Assembly: GCA_965262565.1 (NCBI GenBank)
Contig: CBDHFQ010000008.1
Location: 310,001-374,000 of the forward strand
Direction: 5' to 3'
Source: CBDHFQ01 sp965262565
GTDB taxonomy: Bacteria; Bacteroidota; Bacteroidia; J057
DNA length: 64,000 nt
Part shown: in pieces, positions 44,191 to 53,850 of the stretch
Layout of the letters: every line of letters starts with the position of its first letter
How positions within the stretch are numbered: the stretch's first letter is position 1
Translations under genes and position numbers: made by a program
The notes under the pieces: model-generated
What the model was told of the DNA's origin: nothing
Seen by the model: only the letters and a program-made list of their open reading frames with translations
The model's database searches: none

Positions 44191-47100
44191 ATGCTTGCGC
44201 TCATCATCAACATTACCCTTAAACGGGAACCTATCTACGCTTTACCCTATTTAATTCTTCTCTTTCTGGGATTCGGTATGATCTCTTGCCATCACCATTT
44301 GCCAGATGAAATTGCCCATGAAATGAGTCTACTACCAGATCGTATAGACTATAATTTTCATGTTAAACCCATACTCTCCGATCGCTGTTTTGCCTGTCAT
44401 GGGCCTGATGCACAAAAACGAAAAGCTAATCTTAGGTTGGATGTCAAAGACCAGGCATACGCAACACTTGAGAGCGGAGTGGGCCATGCTATTGTTCCAG
44501 GGAAAGTCCATCGCAGCATCCTGGTAGATCGTATTCTTTCTCATGATCCTGAAGAAATCATGCCTCCTCCAGCTTCCAATCTTTCTCTCACACGTTCAGA
44601 AAAAGCGATCCTCATTAAATGGATTAAGCAGCAGGCTGAATACAAAACACATTGGTCCTTTACGAAGCCGGAAAAGCCCAGGGTACCAACAGCAGGGACA
44701 GATTGGGCGAAGAATGAGATTGACCATTTCATTGCGGAAGTTAGAGAAAGCAAACACATAGACCCTGCTCCCGAAGCGGATCGTGAACAACTCATAAGAC
44801 GTCTTTACTTTGATCTGACTGGTCTACCACCTTCTCTCGAAGATCTTGATAGATGGTTGTCAGATAAAGATCCCAACTACTATGAACATATGGTAGATGA
44901 ATTGTTGGCTTCTTCAGCTTATGGGGAACGAATGACGGCACATTGGTTGGATGTAGCACGATTTGCCGATTCGGAAGGATATCTTGACGATTTTCATCAT
45001 ACATTTTGGCCTTACAGAGATTGGGTGATAGAGGCATACAATAAAAATCTGCCTTATGACGAGTTTATCTTGTGGCAAGTAGGAGGGGACCAAATACCTA
45101 ACGCAACTACTAAACAAATCCTGGCAACAGCTTTTAATCGAAATCATAAGCAGAACTCGGAAGGAGGAGTCATTCCAGAAGAATTTCGGGTAGATTATGT
45201 TGCGGATAGGACAAATACCGTTGGTGCTGCTTTCATGGGATTGACGGTAGGTTGTGCTCGTTGTCATGACCATAAATACGATCCATTCACCCAGGAAAAT
45301 TACTATCAGCTATTCGGCTTTTTTAATTCTACCATTGAAAGAGGAGATGGAATATTTAGCTCAAATGCGATAGAATATGGTCAAATGGTGCCCAATAAAT
45401 ATTCTATGAATGCAGGTCCTGTATTGGCAATGCCAGATCCGGAGGTGGAAAAGCACAGGAACTTTTTATTGGAACAAATAAACAAGAAACAGGATAGTAT
45501 TAGAGAGTTAGCCAGAAATAATGAAGTAGGATTTGATCAATGGGTAGAACAACAAGCCAATGCTACCTCTCTTATTGATGCTGTCCAGAGTGCTACTGTT
45601 AGCCATCTTAGCTTTGATCATATGGCTGAAGGAAAAGGGAGAGATGTAGTAGCGGGAAATAAGACGCCCACCTATTGGGGATCAATTACCTCTGTTCCTG
45701 GAAAAATTGGTCAGGCTATACGTAGTAATGCAGATGGACAATTTGTTGCAGAAGGTCGTCCTGCCGCTTTTGAACGTATGGAACCCTTTACGATCAGTTT
45801 CTGGATCAATAGTCCAAAGGAATTTCACAGGGCGCATATTCTTTATAATGGAAACGACCGGATTCAGGGCTATCGAGGGTGGGATGTTGTACTTGATACC
45901 AATGGAGTTCATTTTAGACTCAATCATGCTCACCCGTATCAATCGCTTACCATTAAAACGGAAGATCCCCTTCCCTTAAATACCTGGGTACACTTTGTTT
46001 GGACCTACGATGGTTCCAGTAAAGCTAATGGAATGAAACTATTCCAGAATGGCGTACAAATACCTGTCAACATACTACGGGATCATTTATATCGGTCAAC
46101 TAAACCCTATTTTACCTTTGCCCCTACCGTTTACAAGCCTTATAAAGGAATAATTATTGGCAATCGACATTATGATCAGGATTTTACAGGTGGCATGATA
46201 GATGAAGTTCGAATTTTAAATAGGGAAGCTGGGAGTTTAGTGGCTACGTATCTTTATGATCAACAGAAAGGGAATCAAGCTTTCCGAGAAGCTATTAAAA
46301 AGAAAAATCCAAGCATACACTTATTTTACGACCTGTTTATTGACCAGGCACTTGAACAAGAACGCTTGGAACTCCGGGAAATCCAGGCCAGGGAAGTTGG
46401 TTTGATTGATACGGTACAAGAAATTATGGTCATGGGCGATTACGAACATCCTCGACCTACCTATGTATTGGAACGAGGAGTGTACGATGCTCATGGTAAG
46501 GAAGTGAATCCCGATGTGCCTCAATCCATTTTGCCCTGGCCAGAAGACTTACCCAAAAACCGTTATGGATTGGGGCAATGGTTAACGCACCCAGATCATC
46601 CGCTTACCTCCAGAGTAGCTGTCAACCAAATCTGGTATCTCATGTTTGGAAGAGGAATTGTGGAGACGGTAGAAGATTTTGGAAGCCAGGGAGCCTTGCC
46701 TACCCATCCAAAATTATTGGACTGGCTAGCAGTAGATTTTCAAGAACAAGGTTGGGACCTCAAACGGCTCATACGTCTAATGGTTACCTCTGCCACTTAT
46801 CGTCAATCTTCACAGATCAGGCCAGAGTTAGAAGAGATAGATCCAGACAATCATTTACTAGCCAGAGCTCCTAGGTACCGTCGTTCAGCAGAGATGGTAA
46901 GGGATAATATGCTTGCTAGTAGTGGTTTACTTAATAGAAAAATTGGAGGGATTTCTACCTTCCCATATCAACCATCAGGTCTTTGGAAAGAAGTGATGGC
47001 ACATTCTTTTTTCCCGGAATATCAGATAGATTATGAACATGGTTTGTATCGTCGTAGTATTTATACGTTTTGGAAACGCAATATGCCTGCTCCGGGAATG

Positions 47101-47505
47101 TTAATATTTGATGCTTCCAGTAGAGCCGAATGCCAGGTCAGGCGTCAGCGGAGTAGTACACCTCTTCAAGCTTTGTTATTGCTCAACGATCCTCAAATGG
47201 TCGAGGGATGCAGGGTATTGGCAGTAAATATGTGGAAGCGGTCGAATGGGGAGATAAAAGAAGCAACCAAACAGACATTTCGATTATTGACCAGTCGCCA
47301 TCCAAATGAGAAAGAGCAAGAAATACTATTACAACAATACATGGATGAATTGGACTATTTTAACGCTAATGAGGATGAAACTGCCGATTTTCTGAGTATC
47401 GGCCATCAATTACCCCCTGGCAATTTGCCCACTTCTGAAGTAGCGGCTTTAGCCCGAGTTGCGAATACAATTCTGAATTCAACAGAATCCTATTATAAAA
47501 ACTAG
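44191..47505 (+). CDS. DUF1553/DUF1549 protein with cytochrome-like and LamG domains
   Basis: 1,104 residues. Lipoprotein-like signal (FGMISCHHH, about residue 32), PSCyt1 with CFACHG near 65-70 (a haem-type CxxCH), PSCyt2/DUF1549 (about 150-370), a LamG-like insert (about 473-680) with SHLSFDHM and MIDEVRILNR, and PSD1/DUF1553 (about 790-1100) with LGQWLTHPDHPLTSRVAVNQIW. Such proteins are known from Planctomycetes and Bacteroidota and lie beside DUF1501 and sulfatase genes, linking to degradation of sulfated polymers. Enzymatic role unknown. Confidence 0.87.
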   Translation: MLALIINITLKREPIYALPYLILLFLGFGMISCHHHLPDEIAHEMSLLPDRIDYNFHVKPILSDRCFACHGPDAQKRKANLRLDVKDQAYATLESGVGHAIVPGKVHRSILVDRILSHDPEEIMPPPASNLSLTRSEKAILIKWIKQQAEYKTHWSFTKPEKPRVPTAGTDWAKNEIDHFIAEVRESKHIDPAPEADREQLIRRLYFDLTGLPPSLEDLDRWLSDKDPNYYEHMVDELLASSAYGERMTAHWLDVARFADSEGYLDDFHHTFWPYRDWVIEAYNKNLPYDEFILWQVGGDQIPNATTKQILATAFNRNHKQNSEGGVIPEEFRVDYVADRTNTVGAAFMGLTVGCARCHDHKYDPFTQENYYQLFGFFNSTIERGDGIFSSNAIEYGQMVPNKYSMNAGPVLAMPDPEVEKHRNFLLEQINKKQDSIRELARNNEVGFDQWVEQQANATSLIDAVQSATVSHLSFDHMAEGKGRDVVAGNKTPTYWGSITSVPGKIGQAIRSNADGQFVAEGRPAAFERMEPFTISFWINSPKEFHRAHILYNGNDRIQGYRGWDVVLDTNGVHFRLNHAHPYQSLTIKTEDPLPLNTWVHFVWTYDGSSKANGMKLFQNGVQIPVNILRDHLYRSTKPYFTFAPTVYKPYKGIIIGNRHYDQDFTGGMIDEVRILNREAGSLVATYLYDQQKGNQAFREAIKKKNPSIHLFYDLFIDQALEQERLELREIQAREVGLIDTVQEIMVMGDYEHPRPTYVLERGVYDAHGKEVNPDVPQSILPWPEDLPKNRYGLGQWLTHPDHPLTSRVAVNQIWYLMFGRGIVETVEDFGSQGALPTHPKLLDWLAVDFQEQGWDLKRLIRLMVTSATYRQSSQIRPELEEIDPDNHLLARAPRYRRSAEMVRDNMLASSGLLNRKIGGISTFPYQPSGLWKEVMAHSFFPEYQIDYEHGLYRRSIYTFWKRNMPAPGMLIFDASSRAECQVRRQRSSTPLQALLLLNDPQMVEGCRVLAVNMWKRSNGEIKEATKQTFRLLTSRHPNEKEQEILLQQYMDELDYFNANEDETADFLSIGHQLPPGNLPTSEVAALARVANTILNSTESYYKN

Positions 47506-47559
47506 GAATAGACATTGGACAAAACATAATTACAAGAAACTGAATAATATAAAGTTCTC

Positions 47560-49035
47560 ATGGCACATCATAATGATCTCCATCCCTTTCAATATCATAA
47601 AACGCGGCGGGAATTTCTTCAAACTACCACTAGAGGCTTAGGAGCCTTGGCGTTGGGTTCTCTCATGTTTCCTGATCAAGCTCGGGCTAAAGAACACATT
47701 ATTAGCGATCCAGGTCTCAATGGAGGGATGCTTGAAGCTCTCCATCATATTCCTAAAGCTAAGAGGGTGATTTATTTGTTCCAAAGTGGAGGGCCCAGCC
47801 AGATTGAACTATATGATTACAAGCCAGAATTAAATAAACGTTGGGGAGAGGAAATTCCCGATAGTGTACGAGGTAATCAGCGATTAACTGGTATGCTTGC
47901 AGCCCAGGCCTCTTTTCCCTTAGTAGGTTCTATTTACGATTTTCAACGCCATCCTACTACGGGTGGATATTTTAGTAGCCTTATCCCCAATATTGCGAGT
48001 ATAGCTGAGGATATGTGTGTTGTTAACTCTATGTATACTGAGGCCATTAATCATGAACCTGCTGTCATTTTTATGCAAACTGGTTCTCAGCAAGTAGGAA
48101 GACCTGCTATAGGTTCATGGCTGAGTTATGGATTGGGAAGTGAGAATCAGAACTTACCCTCTTTCATCGTTCTGCTTTCTAAAGGAAATCCAGACACTCA
48201 AAACCTGAATATGCAAGCTTGGGGAAACGGCTTTCTCCCTTCCCACCATCAAGGAGTCCGTTTCCGTTCTGGAGCAGATCCGGTACTCTATTTGTCGAAT
48301 CCGAATGGAATTAATCGAGAGGGACGTCGACGTGAATTGGATTATCTGGAAAAATTGGAACAAGAACAAAAAGCAAGATGGGGAGATTCCGAGATCGATT
48401 CCAAGATTAGCCAATACGAAATGGCTTTTCGCATGCAGACAAGCGTACCGGAAGTAACCGATCTTTCTGATGAACCGGAGTATATATTCGATTTGTACGG
48501 GCCAGATGCTCGAATTCCAGGGACCTATGCTGCGAATTGTTTGCTCGCCCGAAGACTAGCCGAAAGGGATGTTCCTTTTATACAACTGTATCACATGGGT
48601 TGGGATCAACATGGCAATCTTCCATCGGGGATTAAACGCTTAGCTCAATCAGCAGACAAGGCCTCTGCTGCCCTTGTTAAGGATCTCAAACAACGAGGAC
48701 TATTAGAAGATACATTGGTTATTTGGGGGGGAGAGTTTGGGCGCACCAGTTTTTCACAAGGCAAACTTACTAAAGAAAACTATGGCCGGGATCATCACCC
48801 TCGTTGTTTTTCTATCTGGATGGCTGGTGGAGGAGTAAAGGCAGGAACCACCTATGGGAAAACGGACGATTTTAGTTATAATATTGCGAGTAATGGGGTA
48901 CATGTACACGATTTTCAGGCAACATTACTACATTTATTAGGGGTAGATCACGAACGCTTGACATTTAAACATCAAGGGCGCAGATACCGACTTACAGATG
49001 TCCATGGGAACGTGGTGAAAGGGTTGATAGCATGA
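47560..49035 (+). CDS. DUF1501 protein, Tat-exported
   Basis: 491 residues. Tat-like start with TRREFLQTTTRGLGALALGS (twin Arg at about 16-17). DUF1501 features are YLFQSGGPSQIELYDYKPEL, and later LVIWGGEFGRT and NYGRDHHPRCFSIWMAGGGVKAG. The fold is alkaline-phosphatase-like. It almost always accompanies DUF1553 proteins, as here 54 bases downstream. Confidence 0.87.
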   Translation: MAHHNDLHPFQYHKTRREFLQTTTRGLGALALGSLMFPDQARAKEHIISDPGLNGGMLEALHHIPKAKRVIYLFQSGGPSQIELYDYKPELNKRWGEEIPDSVRGNQRLTGMLAAQASFPLVGSIYDFQRHPTTGGYFSSLIPNIASIAEDMCVVNSMYTEAINHEPAVIFMQTGSQQVGRPAIGSWLSYGLGSENQNLPSFIVLLSKGNPDTQNLNMQAWGNGFLPSHHQGVRFRSGADPVLYLSNPNGINREGRRRELDYLEKLEQEQKARWGDSEIDSKISQYEMAFRMQTSVPEVTDLSDEPEYIFDLYGPDARIPGTYAANCLLARRLAERDVPFIQLYHMGWDQHGNLPSGIKRLAQSADKASAALVKDLKQRGLLEDTLVIWGGEFGRTSFSQGKLTKENYGRDHHPRCFSIWMAGGGVKAGTTYGKTDDFSYNIASNGVHVHDFQATLLHLLGVDHERLTFKHQGRRYRLTDVHGNVVKGLIA

Positions 49036-49157
49036 AGAATTTAATTGTTAGCTATTGTGGTTTATATAGTTTAAAGGAGATTGATAAAATGGGTTTCAAT
49101 AACATACATCTCAACATATAGGAATTAATTCCTCTCACATCTACCTTTTCGATTATT

Positions 49158-50555
49158 ATGATAAAACAACTTCTACTATTCCTCTTACTTTCTCTCTCGT
49201 TCATGTGCTGCACCAGTCCAGAGGCAACCACCGAGCATGCTAACAAGAAGCAACCAAATATTGTCATCGTGTTTTTAGATGATTCCGGCTGGGCAGATTT
49301 TGAACCTTTTCGCACAGGAGGGATAGAAACCCCAAACGTTGCTCAATTAGCGGCCGAAGGTTGCTCTTTTCAGAATTTTTATGTTCCTCAAGCTATTTGT
49401 TCAGCCTCTCGTTCGGCATTGATGACGGGATGTTATCCTGGCAGAACCAAAGTGTTTGGGGCTCATCCTCCTAAAGCCAGAGGATTGGACCCGAAATATG
49501 CTACAATGGGAGAGGTATTTCAGGCTGCTGGGTATAGTACTGCAGTGTTTGGAAAATGGCACTTGGGAGATCAGCTAGATACAAGACCACCTGCTCGAGG
49601 ATTTGATGAATCCTGTGGGTTGATGTTTTCAAACGATATGTGGAAGCACCATCCAGAGAATCCAGAATATTGGGGGCAATTTAGCATTGAATATTGGGAG
49701 AATGGAGAAGTGAAAATAAATGATGTTGATAAAAAGGACCAGAAAAACCTCACAAAATGGTATACAGAGCATGCAGTTAGTTTTATTCAGCGCAATAAGG
49801 ATAACCCTTTCCTTTTATATGTCCCTCATTCTATGCCGCACGTTCCTTTATTTGTTAGTGAAGCCTTTGAAGGAAGATCTGGTATGGGATTATATTGGGA
49901 TGTAATTCTAGAGCTGGATTGGTCTATTGGTCAAATAAATCAAGCCTTAAAAGATCAGGGAGTTGCAGAACATACCGTCTTTATTCTTACTTCCGATAAC
50001 GGACCTTGGATATCCTATGGGAATAGAGCTGGCTTGACCCCCTATCGAGAAGCAAAGGGTACTTCTTTTGATGGAGGTATTCGTTCAGCTTGTATGGTAA
50101 AATATCCTCCAGAAATAAAGCCTGGAACTAAATCTCAAAGAACTTTCTTTTCCATAGATATTCTACCTTCCCTCTGTCAATTGGCTGGCGTGTCTTTACC
50201 AGAGAATGAGATCGATGGTAAAAACGTATGGGATTTAATTCGTGGTCAACCTGATTATACCAATCCTCATTCATATTATGCCTTCTCTAATGGCAATCAA
50301 TTTCAAGGAGTGATGAGTGGGGACGGAGAATGGAAACTACACTTGCCTCATCCCTTCAGGTCGCTTTCCACCGATGGTAAAGATGGACTTCCTGGAAAAT
50401 ATGTGCAAGCCCATATAGATACTTCTTTGTTCAATATGAAGTATGATCCTTTTGAGCAACAAAATTTACTGAATGATCGACCAGAAATGGCTAAAAAAAT
50501 GTTGTCATGGGCCGCTTTTCATAAAGAGAAATTTTATTCAGAAGAACCTCAGTAA
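49158..50555 (+). CDS. Sulfatase, Cys-type, exported
   Basis: 465 residues with a lipoprotein-like signal (SFMCCTS), VFLDDSGWADFE near 36 (metal Asp pair), and the sulfatase signature CSASR near residue 81, where Cys becomes formylglycine. A later GKWHLGD and SDNGPW give further metal and substrate residues. It cleaves sulfate esters. It lies in the DUF1553/DUF1501 cluster. No anaerobic maturase gene was seen nearby. Confidence 0.88.
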   Translation: MIKQLLLFLLLSLSFMCCTSPEATTEHANKKQPNIVIVFLDDSGWADFEPFRTGGIETPNVAQLAAEGCSFQNFYVPQAICSASRSALMTGCYPGRTKVFGAHPPKARGLDPKYATMGEVFQAAGYSTAVFGKWHLGDQLDTRPPARGFDESCGLMFSNDMWKHHPENPEYWGQFSIEYWENGEVKINDVDKKDQKNLTKWYTEHAVSFIQRNKDNPFLLYVPHSMPHVPLFVSEAFEGRSGMGLYWDVILELDWSIGQINQALKDQGVAEHTVFILTSDNGPWISYGNRAGLTPYREAKGTSFDGGIRSACMVKYPPEIKPGTKSQRTFFSIDILPSLCQLAGVSLPENEIDGKNVWDLIRGQPDYTNPHSYYAFSNGNQFQGVMSGDGEWKLHLPHPFRSLSTDGKDGLPGKYVQAHIDTSLFNMKYDPFEQQNLLNDRPEMAKKMLSWAAFHKEKFYSEEPQ

Positions 50556-51137
50556 ATGCCAATCACTCTCAGTCTGTATCCTATTTTTCAGCTTCGGGTT
50601 ACCAATCATTGGGACCTGGTGAGGTCCAAAGTAGGGATTCTCCAACAGGTATTTGCGTATAGATTTAGGAATGATATGACAATAGCAGAGGTAGAACTGA
50701 TCATTAGAGATAAGATCATAGAACAACTAAAAATAGTTTTTCCTTCTACCTTAAAGGAAAGAATTACGTTTGAACTGATGAATAATGGGGTAGAAGCAAA
50801 AGTGCTTTGCAATATCAACCATTTTGGACTTATCGAAGGTAAATTACACTTTTATTTTCAATTTGATTTGGAAGTAAAAGTAGAGAATTACCATCATCTT
50901 ATTTATTCACATCTTGGGAAAAGTATGAGAAGTCGTCTGATTGCAAAATTTTTCAAGGATAAAGCGATTCATCTTATCGACAAGGAAATATATACTCAAC
51001 TCTACTCCAATTTATTAATCAGGCTTCAACCGGAGATTACGTACACCTTGGAAAGTAGACTGAGAGCCAACGGAGTACTGGCAGATGTTACTGTTGAAGT
51101 AGGGGAGAAGAAGCCAAAATGGTCCGCTTATTTGTAG
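50556..51137 (+). CDS. Unrecognised protein coupled to the sulfatase
   Basis: 193 residues, no signal peptide, no family I recognise. The ATG directly follows the sulfatase stop (TAAATG), suggesting coupling. Alternating charged and hydrophobic segments with two long helical stretches (about 110-150, SRLIAKFFKDKAIHLIDKEI) and a beta-like end. Codon use looks normal, so I believe it is a gene. Confidence 0.55.
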   Translation: MPITLSLYPIFQLRVTNHWDLVRSKVGILQQVFAYRFRNDMTIAEVELIIRDKIIEQLKIVFPSTLKERITFELMNNGVEAKVLCNINHFGLIEGKLHFYFQFDLEVKVENYHHLIYSHLGKSMRSRLIAKFFKDKAIHLIDKEIYTQLYSNLLIRLQPEITYTLESRLRANGVLADVTVEVGEKKPKWSAYL

Positions 51138-51321
51138 GACTTAGCATTTTCACTGATACCAATAGTTCTGGAATTATTTTTTTGAGTTAAATTCATAGTA
51201 TCATAAAATACCTATTACTCTTATCCTTGAACTTCATAAATATTTACTGTTAGGCATATTGAGCTAACGGATAATAATGAAAGCTATTTTGTATGAAAGC
51301 TTAGCGTCCTTCCCTAACGTC

Positions 51322-52356
51322 TTATTTAGTCTTTGTCATCCCAAATTCCTCTTTATAATAATCAATGATGGGGGGAAAAGGACCATATTTATGTTGATCA
51401 GGTGAAAAATGATCTGTCCAGGGGCCATAAGGCGTTGACACGGGCTTTCTGGTTTTATCGGGAAAGTCATTTATCAGATTAGCTTTTACCGGTCGATCAA
51501 AACTATTGATATAAGCAGCGATGTGATAAGCTTGTTCATCACTTAAGAGCGGGTTTTCATAGGAAACTCCGAAAGGCATGTTCCATTTAATAAATTGAGC
51601 CGCAGTTAACACTCGCGTCATTCCAGCGCCATTATTGTACGAGTCTGGACCTGCTATCGGGGGATACAAATAACCCGAAAAATCCTCACCTGGAATAGCG
51701 ACCCCTTCGCCATTTGCCTGATGACAAACCATACAATGTTGCTCATAAAGGGATTTCCCTATGATGGTATCTGCCTTAAATGGTGGAATCTCTACTGGTA
51801 AATAGCCTTTATATAACTTTTCTTTTTCCGGTGGGACATCTTCGCTTAACCATTTCATATAAGCAATCATAGCTTGCATTTCATCACTATGTTCATCCAT
51901 TATTCTTCCATTCATACTGCGCTCCATACATCCATTAATTCGCTCTGCAAGAGTTCCCATTTTATTTTCTCTCCATCTTTGCTGTGGAAAGCGATGATAA
52001 ACTCCAACAAATGAACCAGAACCAATTTTCCTGCCAGCACTCAAATGACAATTGTTGCAACTGAGATTATTACCTGCAAAACGCATATGTTCGTCTTTAG
52101 CCAGTGGGCCTATGTTTCTGGAAGTATTCGTAATAAGGAGGTATCCATACTTTATTTTCGCACCTTCTTCTCCTGGAGGTAAATCCGTTTCAATACTTTT
52201 TAGATGCCAAGATGCTTCTGGTGTTTTTTCTTTATGGAAAACATGTGGAAATAATGAGTGGGTAATCCAAAATCCAAATGCGCCAAAAAATAATCCTGTA
52301 AGAAAATTGATAGGATAAAATGAATGGTTGTTGTTAGTCTGACTAGTCATCCCCAT
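51322..52356 (-). CDS. tsdA: TsdA-type dihaem cytochrome c (thiosulfate dehydrogenase-like)
   Basis: 344 residues: an N-terminal membrane anchor (about 17-37), then two CxxCH haem sites, C100-C103-H104 (CNNCH) and C208-C211-H212 (CMVCH). The family marks are RFAGNNLSCNNCHLSAGRK, GVYHRFPQQRWRENK and INGCMERSMNG with C143, the axial Cys ligand known for thiosulfate dehydrogenase TsdA. It would oxidise thiosulfate to tetrathionate at the envelope. Located next to the Tat protein. Confidence 0.82.
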   Translation of the reverse strand: MGMTSQTNNNHSFYPINFLTGLFFGAFGFWITHSLFPHVFHKEKTPEASWHLKSIETDLPPGEEGAKIKYGYLLITNTSRNIGPLAKDEHMRFAGNNLSCNNCHLSAGRKIGSGSFVGVYHRFPQQRWRENKMGTLAERINGCMERSMNGRIMDEHSDEMQAMIAYMKWLSEDVPPEKEKLYKGYLPVEIPPFKADTIIGKSLYEQHCMVCHQANGEGVAIPGEDFSGYLYPPIAGPDSYNNGAGMTRVLTAAQFIKWNMPFGVSYENPLLSDEQAYHIAAYINSFDRPVKANLINDFPDKTRKPVSTPYGPWTDHFSPDQHKYGPFPPIIDYYKEEFGMTKTK

Positions 52357-52612
52357 TTTGAAGAAAAGGTGATTCTTTAGTTTGTTACAATGTTAAAAGG
52401 AATCAAGGAAAGCGAAAAAAGATGCCAGTTCGCTCCTTTAATGAATCTGTTATAAATACAGTAAAAGAGGAGCGAACTATCCGGTTTACTTATTATGTTT
52501 ATCAAGTAAACATATTGGGTTATTTCATGATATTAGGAAGATCTGTATTTGTTATGTGCCTTCAGCCGAAGATAAATACCGATCTTTCATTGGTCCGGTT
52601 GAATGGGAATGA

Positions 52613-53290
52613 TCATCCTCCTGCATAGATATAGCCACATCCCAATTCCTGAGCTCTGCCTAATGCCCAAACTCCTGATGGTGCTGGCTTAACTCCTGGA
52701 AGTAAACCTGCCATCCATTCTTCTTTTACTTCAGTAGGATCTTGACCGTTGGCCTGAGCAGCAAAACCACTATATACAGAGATGGCCAATTCACATACGC
52801 AAAACATGGCTCCTCTTTCTTGTAATGTCTTGATACCGTCAATTCCTGGTAATGGATAATCTCCCTCTTTAGGTTCCCAATAAGGATTGCGAATAGCAGA
52901 GGCCTTCGTGGTGTTGTCATTAATAGAAAACATCTCTCCAAGCTTGTATTTTTCCCACACTTCATCCTTCATAGCGAAAGGAATAGCATTGTGTCTCAAT
53001 ACACATAAGCCCGTCATGTCTTCATCTTTGACCCCAGTTTGGTTGTTCGTCGCGTAGAATGCCCATGTCCAAATAATCGGGAAAGCATCATGTGGTTCGG
53101 GCCCATCATAGACAATTTTATGATCACCTTTGATTCCGTTTTTCAACCACTCCTCCGCATCGTCCAGTAAGGCGGTATTCATCGGTGTAGCAGCTTGCAT
53201 AATCGCTGGCATCATTCCAAGGCTGCTTAAAGCTGTTCCTTTAGCGAGAGTTCCTAAAAATGCTCTTCTTGATGGATGTTGAATGTTCAT
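52613..53290 (-). CDS. Tat-exported protein, possibly DsrE-like
   Basis: 225 residues. Tat signal with SRRAFLGTLAKG (twin Arg at 7-8). The rest includes GAMFCVCELAISVYSGFAAQ and a C-terminal GVWALGRAQELGCGYIYAG that resemble exported relatives of the DsrE/DsrF sulfur-transfer fold. Cysteines at CVC and in GCG may be active. It sits upstream of the TsdA-like gene on the same strand, which would fit sulfur work. Family assignment is uncertain. Confidence 0.5.
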   Translation of the reverse strand: MNIQHPSRRAFLGTLAKGTALSSLGMMPAIMQAATPMNTALLDDAEEWLKNGIKGDHKIVYDGPEPHDAFPIIWTWAFYATNNQTGVKDEDMTGLCVLRHNAIPFAMKDEVWEKYKLGEMFSINDNTTKASAIRNPYWEPKEGDYPLPGIDGIKTLQERGAMFCVCELAISVYSGFAAQANGQDPTEVKEEWMAGLLPGVKPAPSGVWALGRAQELGCGYIYAGG

Positions 53291-53850
53291 GATATATGAA
53301 TATGTTGATGATAGGTGAATATTTATAAATCGATTCGATAGATGATATTTAAGGCTACTTATTCTTTAATATCATTTTGTTGAGCCTTCTGTATTCTTCA
53401 TATCGCTATCTTTCTCTTTATTTTATTGGTTAGTGTTTAAATTCAATGAATTGTACTCGGGCAATTATACTTCTTGAAAAATTTTCAAATGAAATAAAGA
53501 CGCCCCACCTTAAAAACGACAGTACTTTCCAATGTTCGGACTTATTTTAAGAAAGCCATAACTCTTATAAATATAGAGAAAATTGAGTTAATATCACCTA
53601 TATATGAATATTATTTTTAAAGAAATATTTTTTATATTTATTATTGGATAATTTTTATTATTTGATTTTTAGTAATATATAATTTGATATTAAATATCTA
53701 TTTAGCTTAACGAGAATATCATTATAATAAATGATTTGTAAGCTAAATGGAAAGTCAGTCAATGTCTTTGATGTTATTACTAATATTATTTTTTTCAGAT
53801 CTACCGTAAGAACCCTCTTTATTAAAAAAATATTCCTTTTCAATGTTCCA
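53291..53850. other. Gene-free A/T-rich gap
   Basis: 560 bp of low complexity A/T-rich sequence. Short reading frames in it lack any family resemblance. I see no clear regulatory site. Confidence 0.5.
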
